This document shows, one piece after another, positions 1 to 5,598 of a DNA stretch of 10,193 bases. Under the pieces are notes generated by a model. That model worked only from the letters and a program-made list of their open reading frames with translations, ran no database searches and was not told the origin of the DNA. The number at the start of each line of letters is the position of its first letter. Positions within the stretch are counted from its first letter, which is position 1. The DNA is from Gammaproteobacteria bacterium (GTDB taxonomy: Bacteria; Pseudomonadota; Gammaproteobacteria; GCA-001735895), in contig QNFD01000069.1 of NCBI GenBank assembly GCA_003645435.1, forward strand, positions 1 to 10,193, written 5' to 3'. A program made the position numbers and the translations under genes.

Positions 1-131
1 ATCGACACATCGATACGCTTGTCAATTAAATGATGTATCGCGTGTTCTAGCGTGCCGGGTTGTAATTGATCCTGATAATTGATGACCACCATCGAGCTTT
101 GGTTGTAATCATAGGGGATGAATTTAGGCAT
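1..131 (-). CDS. IS1182-type transposase, N-terminal part (runs off the window)
   Basis: This is the first 43 codons of a DDE transposase gene, read leftward from an ATG at 129-131 and cut by the window edge. The protein starts MPKFIPYDYNQSSMVVINYQ and continues DQLQPGTLEHAIHHLIDKRIDVSI. That is the characteristic start of IS1182-family transposases (K-x-Y-x-x-Q, then DQL-x-PGTLE-x-A-I-H, then a D-x-S-I segment). The catalytic domain lies outside the window, so activity cannot be judged. There is no strong ribosome site before the ATG. It reads in the same direction as the integron cassette and begins about 70 bases beyond the attC recombination point, so the element appears to have inserted at or into the integron array. 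Family assignment is from the N-terminal pattern alone. Confidence 0.82.
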   Translation of the reverse strand, partial: MPKFIPYDYNQSSMVVINYQDQLQPGTLEHAIHHLIDKRIDVS

Positions 132-158
132 CAGATAATCTCATTTCAGTGATGCTAC

Positions 159-167
159 ATTTTAACA
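159..167 (-). promoter_or_regulatory. Possible extended -10 element for the transposase gene
   Basis: On the - strand the sequence TGTTAAAAT forms an extended -10 (TG-N-TAAAAT), about 28 bases upstream of the transposase ATG. No good -35 is seen 16-18 bases further upstream, which is tolerated in extended -10 promoters. The site is short and in AT-rich DNA, so it is weak evidence. Confidence 0.25.
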
Positions 168-197
168 GGGTCAGGGTTGATATGGGGTTTTTCTACA

Positions 198-272
198 GCC
201 TCAACGTCTGCCATCAGCGGTCGCCAAAACGCGTAGCGGTTTGGCGATCCGACTGCATGGCCTTGTTATAAC
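198..272 (-). repeat. attC: attC recombination site of the first integron cassette
   Basis: Read on the - strand, R'' is GTTATAAC (272-265) and R' begins GTTGAGG (205-199), giving the diagnostic AAC...GTT pair. Between them a folded stem is formed by 240-261 and 210-228. It has four paired blocks: 5 bp (257-261/210-214), 3 bp (253-255/215-217), 3 bp (249-251/218-220) and 8 bp (240-247/221-228). These are separated on one arm only by three unpaired bases, at 256, 252 and 248. One-sided extrahelical bases of this kind orient the folded bottom strand for IntI in known attC sites. The loop is 229-239. Cleavage in GTT places the cassette end between 205 and 204. The cassette gene's stop codon lies inside R'', as is usual. 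Confidence 0.9.
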
Positions 273-808
273 GCATTTTTGATGAAATTAATTTTATAAG
301 AAGCATCTGCCTTTTTACCGTTAGTAATGTCAACTACCCGGGCAATAATGGTATAGATGCCAGATGGATCACTAGCTTCGAGAATGATATCAAGTGCTGG
401 ATCAGCCATTATGAACGAAGGATTCTTGGGGATAGCTCCATTACCTTTTGCGTAATCACGATCTCCGAATAGGGGTTTTCCATCTGGCCCGAGAACATAA
501 AAAGACACGCTGAAAGAATATTCTCCCGCCTGGTTCGGGGTGACTCCATGTACTAGAAAAGATGACGCTATAAGCTGTTCAGGTTTTGCAACTCGAAGCC
601 TTTTTATGGTTACACCATGAGCTGGCGGAGTGGTTAACCATTCGTGAATATATTCTGGTGAATCGGAAGCGACAATTATAATTCCGATGTCTCCTCGCGG
701 GTTAGGAGATGGCATAGGCAGGGCATCAGCAACTGAATCCGCACAGGCTACTAGTAAAATTAAAGCCACTATATTTCGTAGGTAAGACATTATTTTAATG
801 CGTTATAA
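205..808 (-). mobile_element. Complete integron gene cassette (604 bp, first in array)
   Basis: Boundaries come from the two core sites. At the attI side GTTATAAC (802-809) is cut after G, so the cassette begins TTATAAC at 808. At the attC side it ends with the G at 205. Joining these ends in the excised circle would give R' = GTTATAAC, a perfect complement to R'' at 265-272. The circular cassette would therefore carry a canonical, fully paired attC, which supports both boundaries. The cassette contains a single gene, with 18 bases before the ATG and the stop inside the attC. Both ends share GTTATAACGCATT (265-277 on +, 809-797 on -), a 13-base inverted repeat. Confidence 0.82.
266..790 (-). 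CDS. Cassette-encoded putative lipoprotein or secreted protein, function unknown
   Basis: The protein has 174 residues and I recognise no family. Its N-terminus, MSYLRNIVALILLVAC, has one early Arg, a hydrophobic core and a lipobox LVAC with Cys16. It could be a lipoprotein; Ala at +2 would send it to the outer membrane under the E. coli sorting rule. A type I cleavage after ADA (about residue 23) is the alternative. The rest alternates short hydrophobic strands with Gly/Pro/Asp turns (for example GEYSFSVSFYVLGPDGKP around residue 90 and SGIYTIIARVVDITNGKKAD near the C-terminus). That suggests a beta-sandwich domain, in my reading. No catalytic motif is seen. The ATG lies 18 bases inside the cassette with no Shine-Dalgarno, common for cassette genes. 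The stop TAA (266-268) lies in attC R''. Expression probably depends on a promoter on the intI side. Confidence 0.85.
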   Translation of the reverse strand: MSYLRNIVALILLVACADSVADALPMPSPNPRGDIGIIIVASDSPEYIHEWLTTPPAHGVTIKRLRVAKPEQLIASSFLVHGVTPNQAGEYSFSVSFYVLGPDGKPLFGDRDYAKGNGAIPKNPSFIMADPALDIILEASDPSGIYTIIARVVDITNGKKADASYKINFIKNAL

Positions 809-809
809 C
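802..809 (-). other. attI: attI-side core recombination site (GTTATAAC)
   Basis: This 8-base palindrome marks the junction between the integron platform and the first cassette. It is identical to the R'' core of the attC at 265-272 and lies between the diverging intI fragment and the cassette. It is the expected insertion point: cleavage after G on the - strand, between 809 and 808. The flanking integrase-binding sites of attI cannot be defined by eye, so only the core is marked. Confidence 0.7.
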
Positions 810-1036
810 AGCACATTTAAAAGGCGGCTCGCCTTTTAATAATTATTAGCGTGCGTGCAAGCCTTTTTTTATTTTGTAAAAATGCAATATGTAACATTCT
901 GAATAGTATAGACTTATTTTTCATGAGTTTTTCCTTAGCCTATTAGAGTGGAAAGCTGCAACATAATTTCCTTGAAATAAGTTGGTAAACTGGTACGGTA
1001 TCCTTAGGACTAAACTTTACGAAAGGAATCGTATTC
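810..1036. promoter_or_regulatory. intI-cassette spacer (attI and promoter region)
   Basis: In integrons this interval carries attI, the integrase promoter and often the cassette promoter Pc. On the + strand a weak PintI candidate is TTGAAA (972-977) with TACGGT (994-999) 16 bases on, followed by AAGGA (1023-1027) nine bases before the intI ATG. On the - strand TTTACC, 18 bases, TATGTT is a possible Pc. A TATACT hexamer is also present, but without a -35. No convincing LexA box (CTGT-N8-ACAG) is seen. A run of seven T's occurs at 864-870. All promoter assignments are weak. Confidence 0.35.
817..839. terminator. Perfect hairpin next to the attI core, possible bidirectional terminator
   Basis: TTAAAAGGCG (817-826) pairs perfectly with CGCCTTTTAA (830-839) around a GCT loop. 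The A-run, GC stem and T-run arrangement can act as an intrinsic terminator on either strand, although only four U's close the stem. It sits 8 bases from the integron core site, between any intI-side promoter and the cassette. It could therefore lower cassette transcription, or be part of attI architecture. Function is inferred. Confidence 0.4.
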
Positions 1037-1324
1037 ATGTCATCAAATCAATCCCCGTTTCTCGAATCTATTTCCCGATACATGGCTGTTCGCCGATACA
1101 GCAAGCGTACTGTCGAATCTTATTTATATTGGATTAAATACTATATCATTTTCCATAACAGCCTAAATGTGCCGCAAGTTGCGGTATTTAATTACCGCAG
1201 GTTGCGTCCTATCCATTTTTCGCACCTTGCACACCTTAAAATTACCTTGAGTTCAACAACTTATCATGAATTTAAAATAAGCTCTATGCTCGATTATAGA
1301 CCTTGCTTCCAGGTAATATCATAG
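1037..1324 (+). pseudogene. intI: Truncated integron integrase (IntI), N-terminal fragment
   Basis: Residues 1-41 are a clear integron-integrase N-terminus: SPFLESISRYMAVRRYSKRT followed by VESYLYWIKYYIIFHN. This matches the family pattern PFL-x-x-I-x-x-x-M-x-x-R-x-YSKRT, then SYLYWIK-(Y)-I-x-FHN. It is the SAM-like DNA-binding N-terminal domain of this tyrosine recombinase, normally about 320 residues. After codon 41 (about 1159) the similarity stops abruptly. The remaining 54 codons to the stop at 1322-1324 look unrelated in all three frames, and no later integrase motifs (R...H-x-x-R...Y, or the IntI-specific insertion) appear downstream. This looks like deletion or replacement, not a simple frameshift. 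The start is supported by AAGGA nine bases upstream. The product cannot be a working recombinase. Confidence 0.88.
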
Positions 1325-1532
1325 AATCTTGCCGTATAAGCCCTGGCGTATACAGCGCTATTCACTGTCTATAGTTTGAAGGGCCGTAATAATGAACCAG
1401 TAACTGAAATAGGCCCGACGCCTTGACTACGTGGTTTCCGGTATATTTCTTTCGGCTCCATAAGATTATTATCGATTACCGCTATCACAATTATCCATTA
1501 GAATGCCCGATTGTTTTGGTTGAGAATAAACT
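1160..1532. other. Gene-free stretch between the intI break and trhP
   Basis: I see no convincing gene, RNA gene or integrase remnant here beyond the meaningless tail of the intI frame (to 1324). It holds a short repeat and hairpin cluster (1172-1206). Near trhP there is a possible promoter, TTGACT (1423-1428) with TATATT (1442-1447), but the 13-base spacing is too short for a normal sigma-70 site; TATTTC at 1444-1449 would give 15. Confidence 0.5.
1172..1206. repeat. Short direct repeat with alternative hairpins at the intI breakpoint
   Basis: CCGCAAGTTGCG (1172-1183) and CCGCAGGTTGCG (1195-1206) are 12-base direct repeats differing at one base. Within them CCGCA/TGCGG (1172-1176/1180-1184) and TGCGGTA/TACCGCA (1180-1186/1193-1199) form two mutually exclusive hairpins. 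The cluster begins about 12 bases after intI similarity ends, so it may mark the rearrangement junction. No known family was recognised. Confidence 0.5.
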
Positions 1533-2858
1533 GTGAACAAACCCGAATTACTGTCTCCCGCAGGCAGTTTGAAAAATATGCGCTATGCCTTTGCTTATGG
1601 GGCTGACGCTGTATATGCCGGTCAGCCTCGCTACAGCCTGAGGGTGCGCAATAACGAGTTTAAGTCGCTGGAGGTTTTAAGGAGTGGCATTGACGAGGCG
1701 CACCGTCAAAACAGGAAATTTTACCTGGCCTCAAACCTGGCGCCCCACAATAACAAGGTTCGTAGTTATATTCGTGATCTTGAACCGATTATTGAAATGG
1801 GGCCAGATGCCTTGATTATGTCGGATCCCGGTTTGATTATGCTGGTGCGCGAGCGCTGGCCTGAACAGGCTATTCACCTCTCGGTACAGGCTAATGCGGT
1901 CAATTATGCCGCGGTAAGGTTCTGGCAGGGGGTCGGTTTGTCGAGGGTCATCTTGTCACGGGAGTTATCCCTCGAAGAGATCGCGGAAATTCACCAGCAG
2001 GTGCCGGAAATGGAACTGGAAGTTTTCGTCCACGGTGCCCTGTGTATTGCCTATTCCGGTCGTTGCTTGCTCTCCGGTTATATGACTCATCGCGATGCCA
2101 ACCAGGGTGCCTGTACCAATTCCTGTCGTTGGAAATATGACGCCCATGAAGCAATCGAAAATGAGGTGGGAGATTTAATTCCATCACAGGCGGTAGAAAA
2201 TCGGCAGCCGGGTGTTACAGAAGCTGAGCAGACACCGGCTTTCCTGTTACAGGAAGAAGGTCGCCCGGGCGAATATATGCCGGCTTACGAAGACGAGCAC
2301 GGTACTTATATTATGAATTCCCGTGATTTGAGGGCCGTGCAGCACGTCAAGCGGCTCAGTGAGATGGGTGTGCATTCGTTAAAAATAGAAGGCCGCACAA
2401 AATCACATTATTACGTGGCGCGCACCGCCCAGGTTTATCGCCGCGCTATCGATGAAGCCGCCGCTGGCCGCGATTTTGATATGGGTATGATGAATGAACT
2501 GGAAACCCTGTCTAACCGGGGTTATACAGAGGGTTTTTATCGCCGCCATCCGCCGAAGGAATACCAGAACTATGAATCCGGTTTATCTACCGCGAAGCAA
2601 CAGCAGTTTGTCGGTGAGGTATTGGCGAGCGATGATTTATGGTTAACCATAGACGTGAAAAATCATTTTGAATGCGGTCAGAATTTTGAGTTGATGACAC
2701 CCCGAGGTAACCTGCGATTTACCCTCGATGCGATGGAAAAAGAAACAGGCGCAGCGATAGAGGTGGCCCCCGGCTCTGGTCATATAGTGAAAATTCCCCG
2801 CCCCAAGACTGTTACTCCGGGGCAGGACTATGGGTTGCTGGTCAGGGATATAACTTGA
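1533..2858 (+). CDS. trhP: TrhP (YegQ), U32-family tRNA U34 hydroxylation protein
   Basis: The protein has 441 residues and matches the E. coli YegQ/TrhP pattern along its length: ELLSPAGSLKNMRYAFAYGA at the start, GPDALIMSDPGLIMLVRE around 90-107, HLSVQANAVN, SRELSLEEI and EDEHGTYIMNSRDLRA in the second half. TrhP forms 5-hydroxyuridine at position 34 of certain tRNAs, the first step to cmo5U/mo5U, acting in the cytoplasm with prephenate-linked chemistry. The four Cys typical of this U32 branch are present (C171, C178, C194, C198) in HGALCIAYSGRCLLSGYMTH and NQGACTNSCRW. They probably bind an Fe-S cluster. Although the family is called peptidase U32, proteolysis is not expected. The GTG start is fixed by an in-frame TAA at 1527-1529; only a weak GAGA precedes it. 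E. coli YegQ is about 450 residues, so this is full length. Confidence 0.95.
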   Translation: MNKPELLSPAGSLKNMRYAFAYGADAVYAGQPRYSLRVRNNEFKSLEVLRSGIDEAHRQNRKFYLASNLAPHNNKVRSYIRDLEPIIEMGPDALIMSDPGLIMLVRERWPEQAIHLSVQANAVNYAAVRFWQGVGLSRVILSRELSLEEIAEIHQQVPEMELEVFVHGALCIAYSGRCLLSGYMTHRDANQGACTNSCRWKYDAHEAIENEVGDLIPSQAVENRQPGVTEAEQTPAFLLQEEGRPGEYMPAYEDEHGTYIMNSRDLRAVQHVKRLSEMGVHSLKIEGRTKSHYYVARTAQVYRRAIDEAAAGRDFDMGMMNELETLSNRGYTEGFYRRHPPKEYQNYESGLSTAKQQQFVGEVLASDDLWLTIDVKNHFECGQNFELMTPRGNLRFTLDAMEKETGAAIEVAPGSGHIVKIPRPKTVTPGQDYGLLVRDIT

Positions 2859-2887
2859 TGTCGATGGTTCGCATCGACTGACATCAA
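2855..2887 (+). other. Imperfect hairpin overlapping the trhP stop codon
   Basis: TTGATGTCGATG (2855-2866) pairs with CATCGA (2872-2877) and CATCAA (2882-2887), with a four-base bulge CTGA and a GTTCG loop. There is no following U-tract, so it is not a standard intrinsic terminator. It may protect the 3' end or contribute to processing. Confidence 0.35.
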
Positions 2888-2947
2888 CATCCAGACTTGA
2901 ATGAAAGCAGGACAAGATAGCACTGTATTTTCGTAAAAAGGGTGTTT

Positions 2948-2971
2948 ATGCTTCCTGTACTTTCTTCATAA
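2948..2971 (+). CDS. Possible seven-codon leader ORF before the antiporter gene
   Basis: ATG at 2948 opens a frame MLPVLSS with a TAA at 2969-2971, ending 10 bases before the antiporter ATG. AGGG (2939-2942) lies five bases upstream, a better ribosome site than the one before the antiporter, which has none visible. Translation of this short frame followed by re-initiation could set antiporter expression. Chance occurrence is quite possible. Confidence 0.25.
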   Translation: MLPVLSS

Positions 2972-2981
2972 ATACTTTGCC

Positions 2982-5549
2982 ATGCATGAAATCGCTTTCG
3001 ATCTGCTGATTCTGCTCGCCGGCATCTGGCTGGTCGCCGTTACCTTGCGACCGCTTGGTCTGCCGACCGTAATGGGCGAACTAATCGTCGGCGTGGTACT
3101 GGGTCCAGCGGTGCTGGGATGGATTCAGCCGAATGAGCTCATCCAGTTACTCGCCGAGATCGGTATTTTTTTCCTCATGTTTCATGCCGGCATCGAGACC
3201 CAACCACTCGAATTTTACCAGGCCCTGAAACGCTCGTTGGGGGTTGCCATCGTTGGCGCCATTGTACCCTTCACGGTCAGTTTCAGTGTTGCCCTGATGT
3301 TCGGTATGGACATGATCGCAGCGACCTTCGTCGGCCTCACGATGACGGCGACCGCGGTGGTCATTACGCTCAAAAGCCTGAAGGACCTTGGGCTGGTAAA
3401 TACCCGCTTTGCACGCATCATTATTGCCAGCAGCGTGATTGACGACCTGTTGACACTGGTATTTTTTGGCCTCGTGATTGGGGTACTATCGGGCGGGACT
3501 TTTGAACCCAGCATCATTGTTATCACCCTGGCAAAAGTTGTGGCATTCGTCGCCGTGGCGGTATTCCTGGGGCGATTTGTTTATCCTCGGCTAACCCTGC
3601 CGTTTCGCTCCGAGGGCGGCAAGGGTTTCACTTTCATTCTAATGATGGCTCTCGCCCTGGGACTGTTTGCCGATGCCATCGGCCTGCATATTATTCTCGG
3701 CGCCTACCTGGCCGGTCTGTTCTTCGAAGAGAAGGTGGCGCACCCGAACCTGGTACGGATCGTCAAAGACCGCGCCTACGGAATCGCATATTCATTCCTG
3801 GGCCCGATCTTCTTCATTTCACTGGGATTCTCCATCAGCTTCGACATTAGTGCTTCCGGCGTGGCATTTATCGCCCTGCTGATGATCGTGGTGATTGTCG
3901 GCCAGATACTCAGTGCCGGCGGCATGGCTCTGCGCATGGGCCTGCCTCGTTACGAAGCGCTGACGGTCGGTGTCGGTATGTGCGGCCGCGCCGAGATCGC
4001 CTTTATCCTCGCCTCGCTCGCTCTGACCCAGGGCGCGATCGATCAAACCACTTTTACCGCACTGATTTTGACTGCGTTCGGGTTGAACCTGTTCACCCCG
4101 CTGGCCTTAAAGGGTTGCTCTGTGTTGCTCGCGGGTAAGGCAGTCCCGCAGGCGGATGCTGCCAGTGGACTGGTGCAGATTGACAAATTCATTACCCCGC
4201 TGGTCGAGGATCCACGCGAGCACCAACTTCAGCATGTGCTGCCTGACCTGGAAGGAACCGTGGTTATTTACGGTTACGGTCCCGAGGTTGCTTCGCTGAT
4301 GGAGGAACTCGATAGTCGAGATGTGCCGATGGTCGTGATCGAAGAGGATGAGACCAAAGCGCGACGCTTGCTGGGCCGGGGTGTACGGGTCGTTTCCGCT
4401 TCGCTTGTCGATGGCGATCTGGATCTACGGCCGCTGGCAAATGCACGAGCGCTGGTGGCCAACGCCGAGGATGAACTCGATGCCCTGCTCGCGGTGAGTG
4501 CCCGCGAGCTTGGCTTCGCTGGCCCCATCGTCGCCCTGATCGACAATCCCAATCGTCGCGGGCCGATGCTACTTGCCGGTGCGACTGCGGCATTTACTCC
4601 TAACCACGTGCTCGCTGCCGCTATCGCAGTGCGTGCCAGCGCCAGGATTGGACCCAGGATAACGGGTGTACAGCCGCTTGGAAACCTGCTCGAAGTGGCC
4701 GAAGTGCGCGTCCATGACCAGACCCCGTTCGCGAACAGGACACTCGAGGAATCCGGAATCTACGCCGACACCGGAGCGCATATCGTCGGCCAGTGGGTGG
4801 ACAATTCCCTCGATTCACCGCCGGCGAACGATGCGCTTCTCCTGCCCGGAATGATTCTTATAGCCGCCGGTAGTCCCGACAGCATCAAACGTCTCAGTGA
4901 GTTTGCTCGTCCCATCACGCAGGAAGGCACGATTGTGGTCGCTGGCTTCAGCGATGTCGGCAGTAAACTGGTTGAGATGCTTACCGATGCCGACGAATCC
5001 GTGTGTGTTATCGATAAAACGGCGCAGCCCGCTGTCGATGTGGTCGGAGACGTGCTGGATACAGCTGTTCTTGAGAGTGCTGGAGTGCGCACCGCCCGTG
5101 TGGTTATTCTTGCCTGCAAAAACGACAGCGCGACGCTACTCGCGGCGACCGTGGTGCGTGACTATGCCGCCGATGTGCCGATTATCGCCTGTGCTGAACT
5201 GGCAGACAATGTCGGACGCATTCAGCAGGCGGGTGCCGACTTCGCACTTTCGGTGAGCCAGGTGGCCGGGCAGTTGCTCGCCCATCACGTCCTCGGTGAA
5301 ATGGTCTCGCAGCAGACCCGTATTAAACTATCCAAACTCGCCGCCGGCCAACTTGCCGGTCGACACCCGCTGGAATCCGGAATTCGCGAGCGCACCGGCT
5401 GCTCCGTGGTCGCGGTCGAACGCGCCGGGGAAATCATCATGGACATCCCGCCGTCATTCGCTCTCGCCGAAGAAGATGCTATTTACGTTTGCGGTACGAC
5501 CAGGGCCTTCGACCGTTTTCACGAGGAATTCGCCGTTTCGTCAGGATAA
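2982..5549 (+). CDS. CPA2-family cation/proton antiporter with two RCK (TrkA) modules
   Basis: The 855-residue inner-membrane protein has a Na+/H+ exchanger domain (about 5-385, hydrophobic helices throughout) followed by a long cytoplasmic tail. SSVIDDLLTLV places Asp154-Asp155 at the ion-binding site. A DD pair is typical of electrogenic NapA-like CPA2 exchangers, while Kef proteins usually have QD. The tail has a first RCK domain near 425-545 (GTVVIYGYGPEVA; third Gly of GxGxxG replaced by Val436), a TrkA_C-like segment to about 640, a second RCK near 649-765 (IVVAGFSDVGSKLVEML with Asp678, then GDVLD) and a second TrkA_C near 785-850. Nucleotide or ligand binding there probably gates transport. 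Substrate (Na+ or K+) is uncertain. ATG 2982 has no clear Shine-Dalgarno. An in-frame TAA at 2934-2936 with no ATG or GTG between makes it the best start. Confidence 0.92.
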   Translation: MHEIAFDLLILLAGIWLVAVTLRPLGLPTVMGELIVGVVLGPAVLGWIQPNELIQLLAEIGIFFLMFHAGIETQPLEFYQALKRSLGVAIVGAIVPFTVSFSVALMFGMDMIAATFVGLTMTATAVVITLKSLKDLGLVNTRFARIIIASSVIDDLLTLVFFGLVIGVLSGGTFEPSIIVITLAKVVAFVAVAVFLGRFVYPRLTLPFRSEGGKGFTFILMMALALGLFADAIGLHIILGAYLAGLFFEEKVAHPNLVRIVKDRAYGIAYSFLGPIFFISLGFSISFDISASGVAFIALLMIVVIVGQILSAGGMALRMGLPRYEALTVGVGMCGRAEIAFILASLALTQGAIDQTTFTALILTAFGLNLFTPLALKGCSVLLAGKAVPQADAASGLVQIDKFITPLVEDPREHQLQHVLPDLEGTVVIYGYGPEVASLMEELDSRDVPMVVIEEDETKARRLLGRGVRVVSASLVDGDLDLRPLANARALVANAEDELDALLAVSARELGFAGPIVALIDNPNRRGPMLLAGATAAFTPNHVLAAAIAVRASARIGPRITGVQPLGNLLEVAEVRVHDQTPFANRTLEESGIYADTGAHIVGQWVDNSLDSPPANDALLLPGMILIAAGSPDSIKRLSEFARPITQEGTIVVAGFSDVGSKLVEMLTDADESVCVIDKTAQPAVDVVGDVLDTAVLESAGVRTARVVILACKNDSATLLAATVVRDYAADVPIIACAELADNVGRIQQAGADFALSVSQVAGQLLAHHVLGEMVSQQTRIKLSKLAAGQLAGRHPLESGIRERTGCSVVAVERAGEIIMDIPPSFALAEEDAIYVCGTTRAFDRFHEEFAVSSG

Positions 5550-5560
5550 TTCGAGTGGTC

Positions 5561-5576
5561 AGATCACTGATGATCT
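5561..5576. terminator. Small hairpin between convergent genes, weak terminator candidate
   Basis: AGATCA (5561-5566) pairs with TGATCT (5571-5576) around CTGA, in the 49-base gap between the convergent antiporter and MmgE/PrpD genes. The stem is short and neither side has a U-tract, so termination is doubtful. The location is the main reason to list it. Confidence 0.2.
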
Positions 5577-5598
5577 TCAATCTGATACCAGTGGCTCC

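Larger units (their letters stand above)
1..200 (-). mobile_element. Insertion sequence end (IS1182-like), outer end inferred near 198-200
   Basis: The transposase start at 131 implies an IS terminus upstream of it, between 131 and the attC. On the - strand the bases next to the attC read GGCTGTAGAAAAACCCC (200 to 184), which looks like an IS terminal inverted repeat. The matching right end is outside the window, so this is inferred and no target-site duplication can be tested. Confidence 0.4.
198..1159 (-). mobile_element. Remnant of a chromosomal integron (truncated intI, attI side, one cassette)
   Basis: The layout is that of an integron: an integrase gene start (1037, + strand) diverging from a cassette (808-205, - strand), with a short AT-rich region between them and an attC at the far side of the cassette. 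The integrase is reduced to its N-terminal 41 codons, so this integron cannot supply its own recombinase. The cassette and its attC are well preserved. Only one cassette is complete in the window. The array is then interrupted by IS sequence, and more cassettes could lie to the left of the window. Confidence 0.85.

Noticed and set aside
840..900. Second attC upstream of the first cassette
   Set aside because: No AAC-containing R'' partner for GTTATAAC is found on the intI side. The position next to intI fits attI, with the local stem being the hairpin at 817-839.
985..1010. LexA/SOS box controlling intI
   Set aside because: CTGG-N8-CCTT near 990-1005 lacks the ACAG half of CTGT-N8-ACAG; not convincing.
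1160..1324. Tail of the intI reading frame as a real protein extension
   Set aside because: After codon 41 the residues show no integrase pattern, the DNA changes character at a repeat/hairpin cluster, and the frame ends soon after. I treat it as read-through of unrelated sequence.
2855..2887. Hairpin after trhP as an intrinsic terminator
   Set aside because: The stem is bulged and no U-tract follows; it is kept only as a hairpin.
3215..5256. Long open frames in other frames and on the opposite strand within the antiporter gene
   Set aside because: They are shadows of a GC-rich real gene, with biased composition and no domain pattern.
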